Origin: Rhytidiadelphus loreus
Lineage: Eukaryota > Streptophyta > Bryopsida > Hypnales > Hylocomiaceae
DNA: 64,000 nt
Assembly (NCBI GenBank): GCA_947034895.1
Contig: OX344762.1
Span: 47,967,087-48,031,086, forward strand
Direction: 5' to 3'
Part shown: in pieces, positions 1 to 10,205 of the stretch
Layout: every line of letters begins with the position of its first letter
Numbering within the stretch: position 1 is the first letter of the stretch
Made by a program: the position numbers and the translations under genes
Notes under the pieces: generated by a model
Seen by the model: only the letters and a program-made list of their open reading frames with translations
What the model was told of the DNA's origin: nothing
Database searches by the model: none

Positions 1-547
1 TTCAAGTGAGTTGGCTATGGTAAGTATCAATGATTGTCTTGTGAATTAATCTCAAGAGTAATTTGACATTTGGTATATAGTAATTTTATGAGTTTGAATG
101 CCTCAATCAATGAGTTCTTGGAATCTTTAAAACATAACATTCAATAGCATGCATTGTCACTGCCTTGGCTTTACTAACAGTAGATGGTGTAGAATATTCC
201 ACACCCTATAGTATTTCATCAGCAACTAAGTGGACAGATTGAGGCTCAGTGTGATGAGTAGGGTGCATGAGGGAAAGGCATTGTTGTGTGTGGAATATTT
301 CACACCATCTACTCTAGAGCCAATGCAGTGATAGTGCACGCTACTAAATGTTATAATTAGTTGGTGGTTAGTGCTAATTAATGATTTTCTAATTCTTTTA
401 AATAATGAAGAAATGTCATTGAAAGATCATCTAGTATTTTTTCCCTTCCCCACTAATGTAGTCTTTGAAACACAACCAATAAAATTGGAGTGTCTTTGCC
501 AGTACAATTCACAAGCATCTCACTTCTACATTTTCATATTTGTGTAG

Positions 548-1469
548 TTGTTTATATCACTTTCATGTTCCTTGGCGGTTCTTTGCAACATGAGCCAATA
601 TCTATGCATTGGACGATTTTCTACAGTCACTTTCCAGGTTAGCTGACTTACAATAAAAAAAAGTCTATTATACTGCGTGTTTTTTACTAATTAGCTCTTT
701 CTAAGGTAACTACACTTGATTATGATATGCTTCTAAAATCAATCCATACAAATTCTTGGATAAAATGTTCAATTTCTATCTATGATAGTCTAGGGTTGAT
801 TTAGAACATATGAGCTCTCAGTTCTTTGAAAATTTTGTAGTTTATTCATACGATTTCCAAAACATACATTTTAAGTGAATCAAGAATAGCCTCTTGACTA
901 CCAATCCATTAACCCTTAAGAGATGCTGCAACTATTTTTCGGCCAATGAATGACAAAAAAATCCTCCTTTAGTCCTATGTAGGACAAAACTGCAACTATT
1001 CATCCTCACAATTTTGTGTGAAAAGGGGAGGTCTTGTACAATAGTTTGATCCTTTAAGGGTTAGGATTAAATAAAACTTGTTAACAGTGAAACAATAAAA
1101 CTCTTATTACGATGATTTATGGTGTTAGTAGTTACCTTAATGCAATTCCTTAGCATGAAATGCTGACCATAAAAGTTGAATTTGCTTTGGCAGGTGCTTG
1201 GACACATGAAGACCGTGGCAGTCTTAATCTTGGGTTGGTTTTTATTTGACTCGGTGCTCACCTTCAAGAACATGCTTGGCATGGTTGTAACCATTGTTGG
1301 TATGGTCCTCTATGAGTCTGCAAAACGAGAAGCTGCCAAAGCAAATTCTCTCCCACAGACTACGGACTTTGCAAAGGAAGATGTGTTCCTTCTCAAGAAT
1401 TGGATGAAGCAAGATGACGATGGTGATGATAAACCAGACATAGAACTTGCGCTTATAAATGTCAAATGA
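548..1469 (+). CDS. Nucleotide-sugar transporter (NST/TPT family), C-terminal exons only
   Basis: Two spliced exons give the C-terminus of a Golgi/ER nucleotide-sugar transporter of the plant NST-KT/TPT (drug/metabolite transporter) group. Exon 548-637 follows a TAG acceptor and codes for a membrane segment ending in [15 protein letters not shown]. It is followed by a GT donor at 638. Exon 1194-1469 starts after GGCAG and opens VLGHMKT, the family hallmark. It continues through a hydrophobic helix ([10 protein letters not shown]), a second helix ([14 protein letters not shown]) and a charged cytosolic tail, with the stop at 1467-1469. Both exons join in phase 0. The segment order [18 protein letters not shown] is what the family shows. 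The substrate (UDP-xylose, UDP-galactose, UDP-rhamnose and so on) cannot be told from the C-terminus. Upstream exons lie left of the window. A possible donor (ATG|GTAAGT at 19/20) may mark the end of the previous exon at 1-19, but that is weak. Confidence 0.85.
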
Positions 1470-2420
1470 GATGTTGGACTCAAATAAAGGTTTTCTTTGA
1501 ATCTTTGAATGTCCTCTGCAAAACTTTAAATATTGGTACTATGGATTGAAGTTTTATGGCAAATTATCAAACAGCTCCTTGATAGTATGGTGCACGAATA
1601 AGGAATGTACATCAATTGAATGAGCATTTGGTCAAGTGGCGCAATCTTTGAATCCATCCCAACCTTACTATTACAACACTTTTATTAGAGGGGCTCAATA
1701 ATGTTGATTGGTTCTAATTGAGGTGGGTAGAGTGTAAGTTTTTTTTGTTTTACACCTAAACAGGATTGAGATTTTGTAACACAATTATATAAAACAAGTA
1801 TAAATGCAATATGCCCCTTTCTTTGAAAAAATCCTTCTAAAATAGATAGTACATTGAATATTTGTGAGTTTTACATGAAATTTTTTCCCTCTCAAATCAA
1901 AATATTAAGTTCTAATCGTAGTGATTTTTGAGGATTTTATTTTTTATTTTTCATTCAAGTCGTTTTTGAAGAGACATTTTTTGAATTGAAAAAGTTATTT
2001 TTTAAGGCCATGTGTAATATCATTTGAATTATAGAATATTTGCAAAGCAAGATTTTAAAAATAAATAATGGATGAAAAATGCAATTTTGCAATGCTTTGG
2101 ATGTGTTTGCATTCATCTGTTGTTTTGAAATTAAAATGCTTGGTCCTTTAGGGGTTAAGGGTTAATAGCTCTAGGATGGATTTGAAACACACTAAACAAT
2201 TCCATTGTGTTTTTTTCCCTCCCAAAACAAATCCACTCATTATTTTTCTAAAATACGTTCTAAATGCCCATTAAACAAGATGTACCAATGTACCAATGTA
2301 CTGTAATTTCCATTTAGAATGAATAATATCTTTCCATGCAAACAAAATATTTCCTATTTCCAAATTTTCTTTTAAGGAAATTTCTTTTGAGATTTTGTAA
2401 TTTTGTAATTTTTTTGGCTA
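1470..2420. other. Intergenic, AT-rich
   Basis: This is the 3' flank of the transporter gene followed by AT-rich sequence. No coding potential, RNA gene or clear repeat was recognised. Confidence 0.5.
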
Positions 2421-2428
2421 CCTAGGAA

Positions 2429-2982
2429 CTCGGGGAGTGCACTTAGTTCTACTACAACAAACCACATATGAACAAGTGGTTTCTAATAAACTATCATTTC
2501 AATCTAAAATTTTGACCATTGTTTAATAATGACTATAGGTTTCTATTGCCAAAATTTCCAACTCAAATAAAATATGAAATGATTTCTAGGAGAGGTTGAA
2601 AATGAACTAAAATGGCATGTTTTTCAACTCAAATAATTATAGAGAACACATTTAGATGACCATTGAATCAATATTCAACTCAAAATGAGCTTTCAATAGA
2701 GAGTGGTTTTTAGGATTTTTTTTTCATTTTTTAGACAATTTTTTCTTATATAATATAGGGGTGTAAAAGTTATTTTTTAGTTCTACAATGCGTCTTTTTA
2801 CTTCAAAAATTTGTAACTAATTATTATTAACAAATAAAAATATCAATAATTCAAAACATAAACTTTCAAAGTAGGAAAATCTATTCATATTTTGTTTTAT
2901 TTAAAATTCAAAAACTATATAGGGGGGACAAAGTTTTGTTCGCACGTGATTTTTAATGGACATTCTAAGTGAACTCCTCGAG
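2429..2982 (+). mobile_element. hAT-type MITE, copy 1
   Basis: The element is 554 bp, with imperfect terminal inverted repeats that start CTCGGGGAGTGCACTTAG and end CTAAGTGAACTCCTCGAG. It is flanked by a perfect 8-bp target duplication CCTAGGAA (2421-2428 and 2983-2990). An 8-bp duplication is typical of the hAT superfamily. The body has no ORF. A second copy lies inverted at 43303-43864, with a different 8-bp duplication. Confidence 0.85.
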
Positions 2983-2990
2983 CCTAGGAA

Positions 2991-3660
2991 TTTGAGCATT
3001 TCAGCTTAGTGTGTACAACATAACTTTTGTACTAGGGCATTGATGGGAATAAAAGTTCTATTTTTAGATGTTTTATTTGCCAAAAAATAAAAATAAAACA
3101 TATCAAAAATTGAGATCACAAGAATTTGCCCAAACTTTCAAGGAAGAATCGAGGGGACACTTAGGACTTTATGGATTAGAAAAAATAATCATAATTTTTC
3201 AAAATTAATCCAATTATTTACTTTTTGAAGTAGCAATTAAATTTTCCCTTTGAACTTCCAAGTTCATTCAAAGGCAACAGACTTATAACATTCCTGCCCG
3301 ATGAGTTTTGGGTCCCTTGTATGGAGTGTCATTTATTTGTGTTAGAGCATATTCACGGAGAAGCTCCTCGGTCTGGACTTGGCCACGGCTGGTGAAGAAA
3401 AAGTGGTCTATCGCAGACCTCGGGAGGAACAAAAAGAGGTTGGTCATGGCACAATTCTCTCTCCAAACACTAGGAGAGCATCCTTGCTCACTTATGCTAG
3501 ATCTTGTCGTTTTGTATGTTTGTGGGCCATTCTTTAAGCAATTGGCATTGTGGTTGGATTTTGATTCTAACAAGTCATTAATGCATTAGATTGTCTTGTT
3601 TAGGCGTTTCACTTCTCTAGAAATGAATGGGAGATGGAAGCAAACCAAAAGCTGCGAGGC
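2991..3660. other. Intergenic
   Basis: AT-rich at first, then less so around 3290-3590, where short ORFs overlap on both strands. I recognise no protein in any of them. Confidence 0.4.
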
Positions 3661-3663
3661 TTA

Positions 3664-4134
3664 GAGCATCCCCACCCGCCTTACAAAATGCGGTGGTGGC
3701 TTGGCCTGCAAAATGCCAGGCCATCCATTTTGCAAGGTGGGTGCCCCACCCATCCTGTTGAGCCCCTCTTAAGAGACCAATGCACATTTACAGAGGAGAG
3801 TAAAATATAAGCTCCTCATCGTGAAGCCCTGCTCATCGTTGCGAAAGGGAACGGCAAGAAAGGTTACCGGAGGTGAAACCAAATCGTGCGAAGTTAAAAA
3901 ACAAAAAGCGCGTGCAATTGCGGAAGGTTGTCGCATACCGTCTCGCGACCATTTTGCAGAGCAGGAACCGGCCTACAAAAGGACCTCGTTTTGGAGGCCG
4001 AAGACCCTTTGGAGGCCGAAGACCCTTTGGAGGCCATTCCTTTTAAGAGGCCATCTGTTCTACAGGACGGGTGGGGCATTTTTGGAGGCCTCTCTTAAGA
4101 GGTCATCCGTTTTGCAGGACGGGTGGAGATGCTC
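3664..4134. mobile_element. PIF/Harbinger-like MITE
   Basis: This is a 471-bp element. The left end is GAGCATCCCCACCCG and the right end is CGGGTGGAGATGCTC. It is flanked by TTA on both sides (3661-3663 and 4135-4137), the usual PIF/Harbinger target duplication. Inside, the unit GAGGCCGAAGACCCTTTG is repeated in tandem near 3990-4035, and the sequence before the right end is a partial duplicate of itself. A further inverted terminus reading (on the minus strand) TTAGAGCATCGCCAACC lies just outside at about 4177-4193, so a second, related element may abut it. No ORF of interest. Confidence 0.75.
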
Positions 4135-4137
4135 TTA

Positions 4138-5210
4138 GGCCAGCCCATTTCCCTAGCCGCTTGTTTCCAGGGAATGGTTGGCGATGCTCTAACTTACCAA
4201 AGAGATCCTTCTTTCTCAGACATTGGTTCACAACACATAACAACCTTCCTAACAACACCCATAACGGTTTGAGTGACAAGTAGACTTCTATTGAAAATGT
4301 TCCTAAAGATGCAATTAATTACCACGGTCTCTTTTTCAAGGGAAAAAATCAAACTGAATCCTAATTTAAATCTTGTACTATCCTTAGCTCGAGCGCTGGC
4401 TTCGGGGTTAACAATGTCAGGCAAGTGACAGCACAGCACAAGTGGGCTGACCAAGGCCCGCCCCAAAAGCCACTGACGGATGAGCCCCCCCCCTCGCCGA
4501 GAAACTTCCCGTACCGACGTCCGTCCGTCCAGTTGGCCGCTGCTGCCGGATTCCGGGCCCTCCCTCCCGTCCTTCCCGAAACTCCGGCATGTCTCCACTC
4601 ACTCTCGAACTCCCCAACTTCCGCTCTCTGTTGCAAACGTGCAACTTGCTGCTCCTCTTGGGCGGTGGACACCTCACTCACCTGCTTGCCAGCACACGAG
4701 CGAGCGCCTCCGTCCCCATTTTCTTTTCAAAGTTCTTTTTATTTTTGAAAATGAAAAACCAAGACGGTATTGAGCGAGAGATTAATAAAATACAATTCAG
4801 CTTGCCTGGGTGGGTGGCTGGGTCCCAACTCCCAACTCCCAAGACGGGAAGGAAGTGACGGATCTGGGAAGTGCGAGTGTCGGCAGTACTTTGTATCATT
4901 CGATCATTCGATCAGTGTTTTGTTTTGTTTGTTTATTTTGTTTTGCTTTTTTTAATTTTCCCGTTTCGTTTCATTCAGTTTGTTGTTGTTGTTGTTTCCC
5001 TTTCACCAGTCTGCATGTTTTGCCCTCCTGGAGCAACAGGTGCTGCGTTGAAGGCCACCGTAGCCAGCCAGTTCGGTGGAGTGGATCGTTTGCCGGAAAA
5101 AGTAACGGAACGTAGCGTAGAACCAAAATTCATCTTTTTACTGACAGAAGTTCTTCGATCTTCGATGTCGGTGCCGTACAGTAGTTGATTCACTTCACTC
5201 GATTCCCTCT
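4138..5210. other. GC-rich gene-free island
   Basis: About 4,400-5,150 is clearly richer in G+C than its surroundings, with runs of C, a T-rich tract near 4,915-5,000 and several overlapping short ORFs. No domain is recognisable. It could be a promoter or 5' UTR of an unseen gene, or an old captured fragment. A 13-bp tandem (GAAACTCCAGTTA) lies at about 5214-5242. Confidence 0.35.
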
Positions 5211-5250
5211 TTCTGAAACTCCAGTTATTGAAACTCCAGTTATTATTATA

Positions 5251-5343
5251 CTCTCTCTGCCTCAAAATAATACTGGTGATTCCTTAGTATTTTACAAAAA
5301 CACTAAGGAAACACCAGTATTAATAATTATGAGACAGAGGGAG
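5251..5343. mobile_element. Stowaway-type MITE (Tc1/mariner), 93 bp
   Basis: The element begins CTCTCTCTGCCTCAAAATAA and ends with GAGACAGAGGGAG, the reverse complement of the classic Stowaway-like CTCCCTCYGT terminus. It is flanked by TA (5249-5250 and 5344-5345). The two halves pair almost throughout, so the whole element is one short hairpin. Confidence 0.85.
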
Positions 5344-5345
5344 TA

Positions 5346-6279
5346 CTAATAAAAGCATTAGGAAAAATTTGGGGTCAAAAGTGAGCTGCAAGTTTTTCTA
5401 GCAGCAGTGCAATTATAGTGAAAAAGTGATTAAATTAACTTCTTTTAAAAAAAATTCAACATGACACTTCTAGTGCCACGTCAACGCCACATCAAATTGA
5501 TGATTTCAAAATTTTAAATATTTGCACTGCGGTTGAAAAATAATCAAACAATTTTGTAACAACCTTATTTACGGTTATGATTTTTTGTAATGGTTATAGA
5601 AACTTTTCACCAACCATTCTTTGTGGTACGAAAATTCATTTTTCTTGCCTCCTTGAATGATTGGTTGGAATCATTATCATAGGGTTTACTTGCTAAAGGT
5701 TTGTGAGGACACTCTAAAGATCATCTAGTGGGCTCAAACATGGACACTCAAGGCTCAGAGCTAGTACTTATTGTATAGTGTCAAACACTTTAGTCATTTT
5801 CTACTTGTGGGAGTATCATTTTGCCTAGGTTAGATTCAGCACATTGGTGTTGAAATAATTTAATTTTGGCATTAATTTGGATGATATGATAGCTTGATCT
5901 GATTTTCTTGGCTTCCAACATGTTGCTCTTCCTAATTTTTCAACACTACAGTATGATGAAATGATTTGATTTTTTCTATTTATATGTGAATGTGTTCCTT
6001 TTTTCTAAATTTCCTCAAGAATAATTTAGTTTGGTATTCAGAATTTTCAACATTGAAATTTTCTCAAATTTTTAGAAATATTGTTGTACAATTTTTTCTT
6101 TTGTGAGACATGCTCTAATTTTTCCCTAATTATTTATGAAAGTAACCTATTGACCTATACATAGGATATTGCTTATTAGAGTTTAAAACTAGTAAATAAG
6201 TTTTAAGGAGATAAATACTTTAATGACTCGAGACTAGGGGATACCCTCTCAAGGTGCACAAGTCTATTTAACTTAGTTA
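5346..6279. other. Intergenic, AT-rich
   Basis: No gene or clear repeat seen. Confidence 0.45.
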
Positions 6280-6391
6280 GAGCATCTCCACTAGTGGCTT
6301 CCCTATCCCTATCTTTGTTGGAATGAAAGGGAGCAAAGATGATAATAGGAAAGGCAAGCCTCTACTAGTTCTACCCTAAATTCTCAACTTA

Positions 6392-7993
6392 ATGGGGAAT
6401 TTTGTTAAAATAGCAGTATTCCGTTTGCCATTTTCAGACTGAACTATAAAAGTGACATTTAGGATAGATATGAATTTCTTAAATTTTGGATTTATATAGA
6501 TTTCAATAATCTAGGACTAGTATAGATTTCAGACCATGCGGTCTAAATTGTGGAAGTGTCATCAATGATACATCACTATAAGAAAACCTCGTTTTTTACA
6601 AGAAGTTGAAAAACATGAAGGTATGTTTATTCTAATGTCAAGCATGCCTCTGTCAATGTCCAAAAAAATCCGTCAACATTGACGTGCCAAAAACATGGTA
6701 AAATCAAGCAAAACATGTCATGTTTTCACAACGATGTCGTGACATACATGGATAGAAAACTTGGAGAAATTGTACCATGTGTTATCCACATCACCTCCAT
6801 GTAAGCACCACGTGGGTGGGCAGTGCCACATGGGATTTTTTTCACCCAGCTTGGAGATGATGTGGCAACTAACGTTGCATTTGACATTACATTGTTTGAG
6901 AAGATTAATATTGTTTTGAGCAACATCAACTTAGACGTCAATATGAGCATCGATAAGAATTTTGATATTGTTTTTGGCGACATCTATTTAGATGTCTTTT
7001 GAGACATTTTGTGAGATGTCAGCTTCAACATCAAAACATTTTGCAACATCAACTTTGACATACAAAATAGCCCATGCATAATACACAATACATTGTACAA
7101 AATACACCACATGTCCACATATTATATACAATACACCATACACAATATTTCAATTGGTATTTATGCCACATGACTTAAAAACCAATTATTGTGTGTAAAT
7201 AGACATGAAAAGACATACTATTTATAAAAGTGGGGCGGTCGGAGGCATGACAAACCATGTGGGATATGTAAATTTTCAAAGTTGACATCTTAGTTGACGT
7301 CTCAGTTGATATCGCAAAAAACATCTAGATTTTAGACGTCTCGGTTGATGTTTCATTTGATGTCTTAGTTGATGTCTAAAAAATAGTATTTAAAATTTCA
7401 AATGGCATCCAAGTGTGATGATGTGGCATGCCAGTATGCCACATCATCCTTGTTGAATGCCATATCAATCAAATTCCACATTAATTAGTTGGCACTTTTT
7501 TAATTTCTTAGTTTTTTTAATTTTTTTCTTAAAACTTGTCAAGTCACTTCCCTTCTCCTACATTTAACATTCGGTCATGGTTTTACATCAACCCATAGAA
7601 ACTTTCTTTAATTTATTCAAAGTTAAACCAAAAATTCTTGCCAATGTGGCATTTCTATGTTTTCTTGGATGTTGTACATAACCCAAACTATGTTGTTTTT
7701 AATGTCTTCTAAAACATCACCGCTGCATAGGACATCAACTTGTTCCACCTGTGACATCCAATTGTTTTTTGAAACATCCAACTCAATCCTACCTCCTATA
7801 GCTACAATCCCATCTTTGTGCTCGTGTTTTGAAAAACATCCTTGTTTGTTGTTAACATTCAAAAAAACGTGGGTTTCTTATAGCGCATGTAGATTTAAGA
7901 AATCTAGGATAATTGTACATTTTAGACTATCTGGTTTGAATTGTAAAAATTGCCAAAGTTGTGAAATTTTGCCATTTTAACAAAATTGCCCAT
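6392..7993. mobile_element. MITE family with 4-bp target duplication, copy 1 (interrupted)
   Basis: Termini are ATGGGGAATTTTGTTAAAAT and TTTTAACAAAATTGCCCAT, flanked by CTTA (6388-6391 and 7994-7997). Removing the nested CACTA element and one copy of its duplication leaves about 287 bp. Two uninterrupted relatives, both exactly 246 bp, lie at 29406-29651 and 62756-63001, and a one-ended relative starts at 37078. Confidence 0.75.
6574..7885. mobile_element. Non-autonomous CACTA (EnSpm) element, 1.3 kb
   Basis: The left terminus is CACTATAAGAAAACC. The right terminus, read on the minus strand, is CGCTATAAGAAACCCACG. A 3-bp target duplication CAT flanks it (6571-6573 and 7886-7888). The body is filled with short subterminal repeats of the type TTGATGTC/GACGTC in both orientations, as in CACTA elements, and has no transposase ORF. 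Confidence 0.85.
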
Positions 7994-8299
7994 CTTATTG
8001 CTAAATAGAGGTAGGGAGAAGTCAAAACAAAACTATAGAAATAGTAACAAAGCCAAATGAAAGGTACTTTCACGAATTAATGAAGGACAACTCATATTGG
8101 AAAGGTAAAAAGTGATTTAGGGATTACTCCATTTGAGTTCCCTATCCATCATCCCATATGAGGAATTTGGACATCCTTCCCTAAAATTTTAGGGATAGGG
8201 AATGTTGGTGGTGGAGGTTTCTTTCCTATTTGGATGAAACTCATGTAGGTAGGGATAGAAAAGCCACTAGTAGGGATGTTGACTATATATAGCTAGACC

Positions 8300-8640
8300 T
8301 TTTTTTTTTGAAATAGATGAAATGAAACTTCATTGCCGAACAATAGATACAAAGGCCAGTCAAGAAATATAGAGCCAAAACTAAAAACTAAAAGAAATGG
8401 CAAGGAACAAGCTTTTGCCGGTTCCCAAATAATCTTGTCATCCATTCTGGAAAATAGCTATTGTAGACCTTCAAGCACCATCCGATACAGTATACCAACT
8501 GAAACATAATATTATTAACGTTCACTGGGATCCCCTTTTGCCCCCCCGCACTAGGAGTCTTCCATATTTGCTTGACCAATGTGTCTCCAGAAACTCTGAC
8601 AATCCATCGCAGCTAGCCAATGATCTTCCATATATTATAA
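8300..8640 (-). mobile_element. Possible LINE/retroposon 3' end
   Basis: Read on the minus strand, this stretch ends in TTCATTTCATCTATTTC and a poly-A tail (poly-T at 8300-8309). The tail resembles the 50-bp insertion at 32194-32243. A short minus-strand ORF (8388-8579) precedes the tail, but I cannot assign it to a reverse-transcriptase domain. No target duplication was found. Confidence 0.4.
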
Positions 8641-8777
8641 CTAAAATCTCCCCCCAAGGTATATAGGGGAGAATAATACCTCCACCTGGGGGGAGTCAAT
8701 CTGATGGTTTAACAATGTTATGAATCACCGCAATGGCACTTGCAGTCTTGTCTTGCACAACCCAATCCCGGTCAGTG

Positions 8778-9236
8778 ATCAGGGTGGATTGACCCCCTCG
8801 CTCGGCCTTACTAGGGGTGCAAGTAAAAAAAATGCCCCCTATTTTGGGCCATTCTAGGGTATACTCTTGACTTCACCTACACAAAATAGTGAAATTAGGT
8901 TGCCCCACACTAATTTCTCGACAACCTACACTAAATAAATATTTACTATTAATGTAGAAGAATGCACTACTTTTGAATTAGTTATTGTTGTAATTGGAAC
9001 CCATGGACCTCTATATTTACAAATAGAAGTATCTTTAGAAACATTTGTTGACTTTGATGGCTTTTAAAGTAACTTTCTTGAAGTAAGGCAACCTAATTTC
9101 ACCGTTTTGTGTAGCTAATTTGGGGTCTCTGGTCGCAGAAATGAATTCAAAATTTGCAAAAAAATTCATGTGCAGAAAATAAATAATTCCAGGGTTTGCC
9201 CGCAGGGCCGAGCGAGGGGGTCAGTTCTCCCTGGCC
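8778..9236. mobile_element. Mutator-like MITE, copy 1, with a nested TA MITE
   Basis: TIRs are ATCAGGGTGGATTGACCCCC on the left and, on the minus strand, GGCCAGGGAGAACTGACCCC on the right. The flanking 9-mers CGGTCAGTG and CGGTCAGTA (8769-8777 and 9237-9245) match at 8 of 9 bases, as expected of a Mutator-type target duplication. Subtracting the nested 232-bp MITE and one TA leaves 225 bp, the same size as the copies at 21588-21812 and 22773-22996. Confidence 0.8.
8880..9111. mobile_element. TA-flanked MITE (Tc1/mariner type), copy 1, nested
   Basis: Termini are CACAAAATAGTGAAATTAGG and CCTAATTTCACCGTTTTGTG, with TA on both sides (8878-8879 and 9112-9113). The uninterrupted host sequence is seen in the Mutator-like MITE copy at 22773-22996, where CACCTAGCTAAT is continuous. 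That confirms the insertion borders. A 227-bp relative lies at 20835-21061 and a rearranged one at about 54490-54813. Confidence 0.85.
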
Positions 9237-9245
9237 CGGTCAGTA

Positions 9246-10205
9246 CAGTTCGTGATTTTCACAATCATCTGTGCATCTCCAAGTTGCTAAAGAACAGGTC
9301 TGCAAGAACTTCAAATCTAGCTACCCCACTCAGCGGAATCCACTCAGTCCCACGTTTTCACTCACAGCCATGAGTGACTTTATTCGGGAAAAGCGTTTGC
9401 AGTTCAGTTCCTAAGTTTAACCACCTTTGTGAACACTGCTCCAATCAGGTCCAGGGTGAACAAAATCTACCATTCTCGGACTGCGCCTTAACGACTGCCA
9501 CCTATGCCGTGAACATTCCCGATCGGATTGCAGTTCCTTCAAGTCTCTGGCTCATCAATGAGTGGCGGAGTGAATGAGTGATGATGATGAAGCGGAATCT
9601 ACAGTAGCTAACTTCGGCACTACGAATTCGCAAGCGATGAGCCCCTCTTCGTTATCCAGGCCAACTCTTGAAGCTACGTCGTCGGTGTCCTACTCTTCTA
9701 GCATGCATGCAATCATCGATCCGATGAAGTCCTCCCCGCCCCCAATCTCGCACCTTTAGTGCACACTAGTAGCTACAGTAGATTTAATAAGCTCAAAACT
9801 AATAATAATATTGATATAATTAATATTAAGGTCGATCATCGAGCTCAGCTTGCATGGGCGCCTTTGGACGGGGCCGCTGCTAGCCCAGCTAGCGCTGGAA
9901 TTTGGGAAGGTATTCGTAAAAAAAGTGAAACACACCGTGCGCTGTTGGCTTCCTCATCTCTAACTTCGTTTTCTCGGGCACCGGATCACACCCATGCTAG
10001 CGTTGACAAGTATTTCTAACTTAAAAACTTAGTGTTGGAAACTTGGAATGTTTGTATGGGGGTGACTGAATCAGAGATTTGGGCGGTTCAAGGGACATGT
10101 TGTTGTGGAGCAGTAGTAGTATTCTATGTTGAGGTGGATTGAATCTATCAATCAGAAGAGAGAGATGCTGCAACAAGGGAAACGTTCTGAATCTGTAGTC
10201 ACGAG
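9246..10205. other. Upstream region of the first receptor kinase gene
   Basis: Less AT-rich than the flanks, with several short plus-strand ORFs that resemble nothing known. The last 150-200 bases before 10206 are probably 5' UTR. No clear TATA box was identified. Confidence 0.4.

Larger units (their letters stand above)
6280..8281. mobile_element. Outer TIR element (GAGCATC-type) carrying two nested elements
   Basis: The left end GAGCATCTCCACTAGTGGCT pairs with a diverged right end (AGCCACTAGTAGGGATGTTG). A second terminal motif CCCTATCCCTA is also shared in inverted form. The left flank is TTA, but the matching TTA on the right is not present, so the superfamily (PIF/Harbinger by terminal resemblance) is tentative. 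Without its nested insertions it would be about 0.4 kb. It contains the 4-bp-TSD MITE at 6392-7993, which in turn contains a CACTA element at 6574-7885. Confidence 0.55.

Noticed and set aside
3308..3589. 93-codon ORF with an opposite-strand twin at 3283-3573
   Set aside because: No domain, no splice context, and similar openness on both strands suggests chance.
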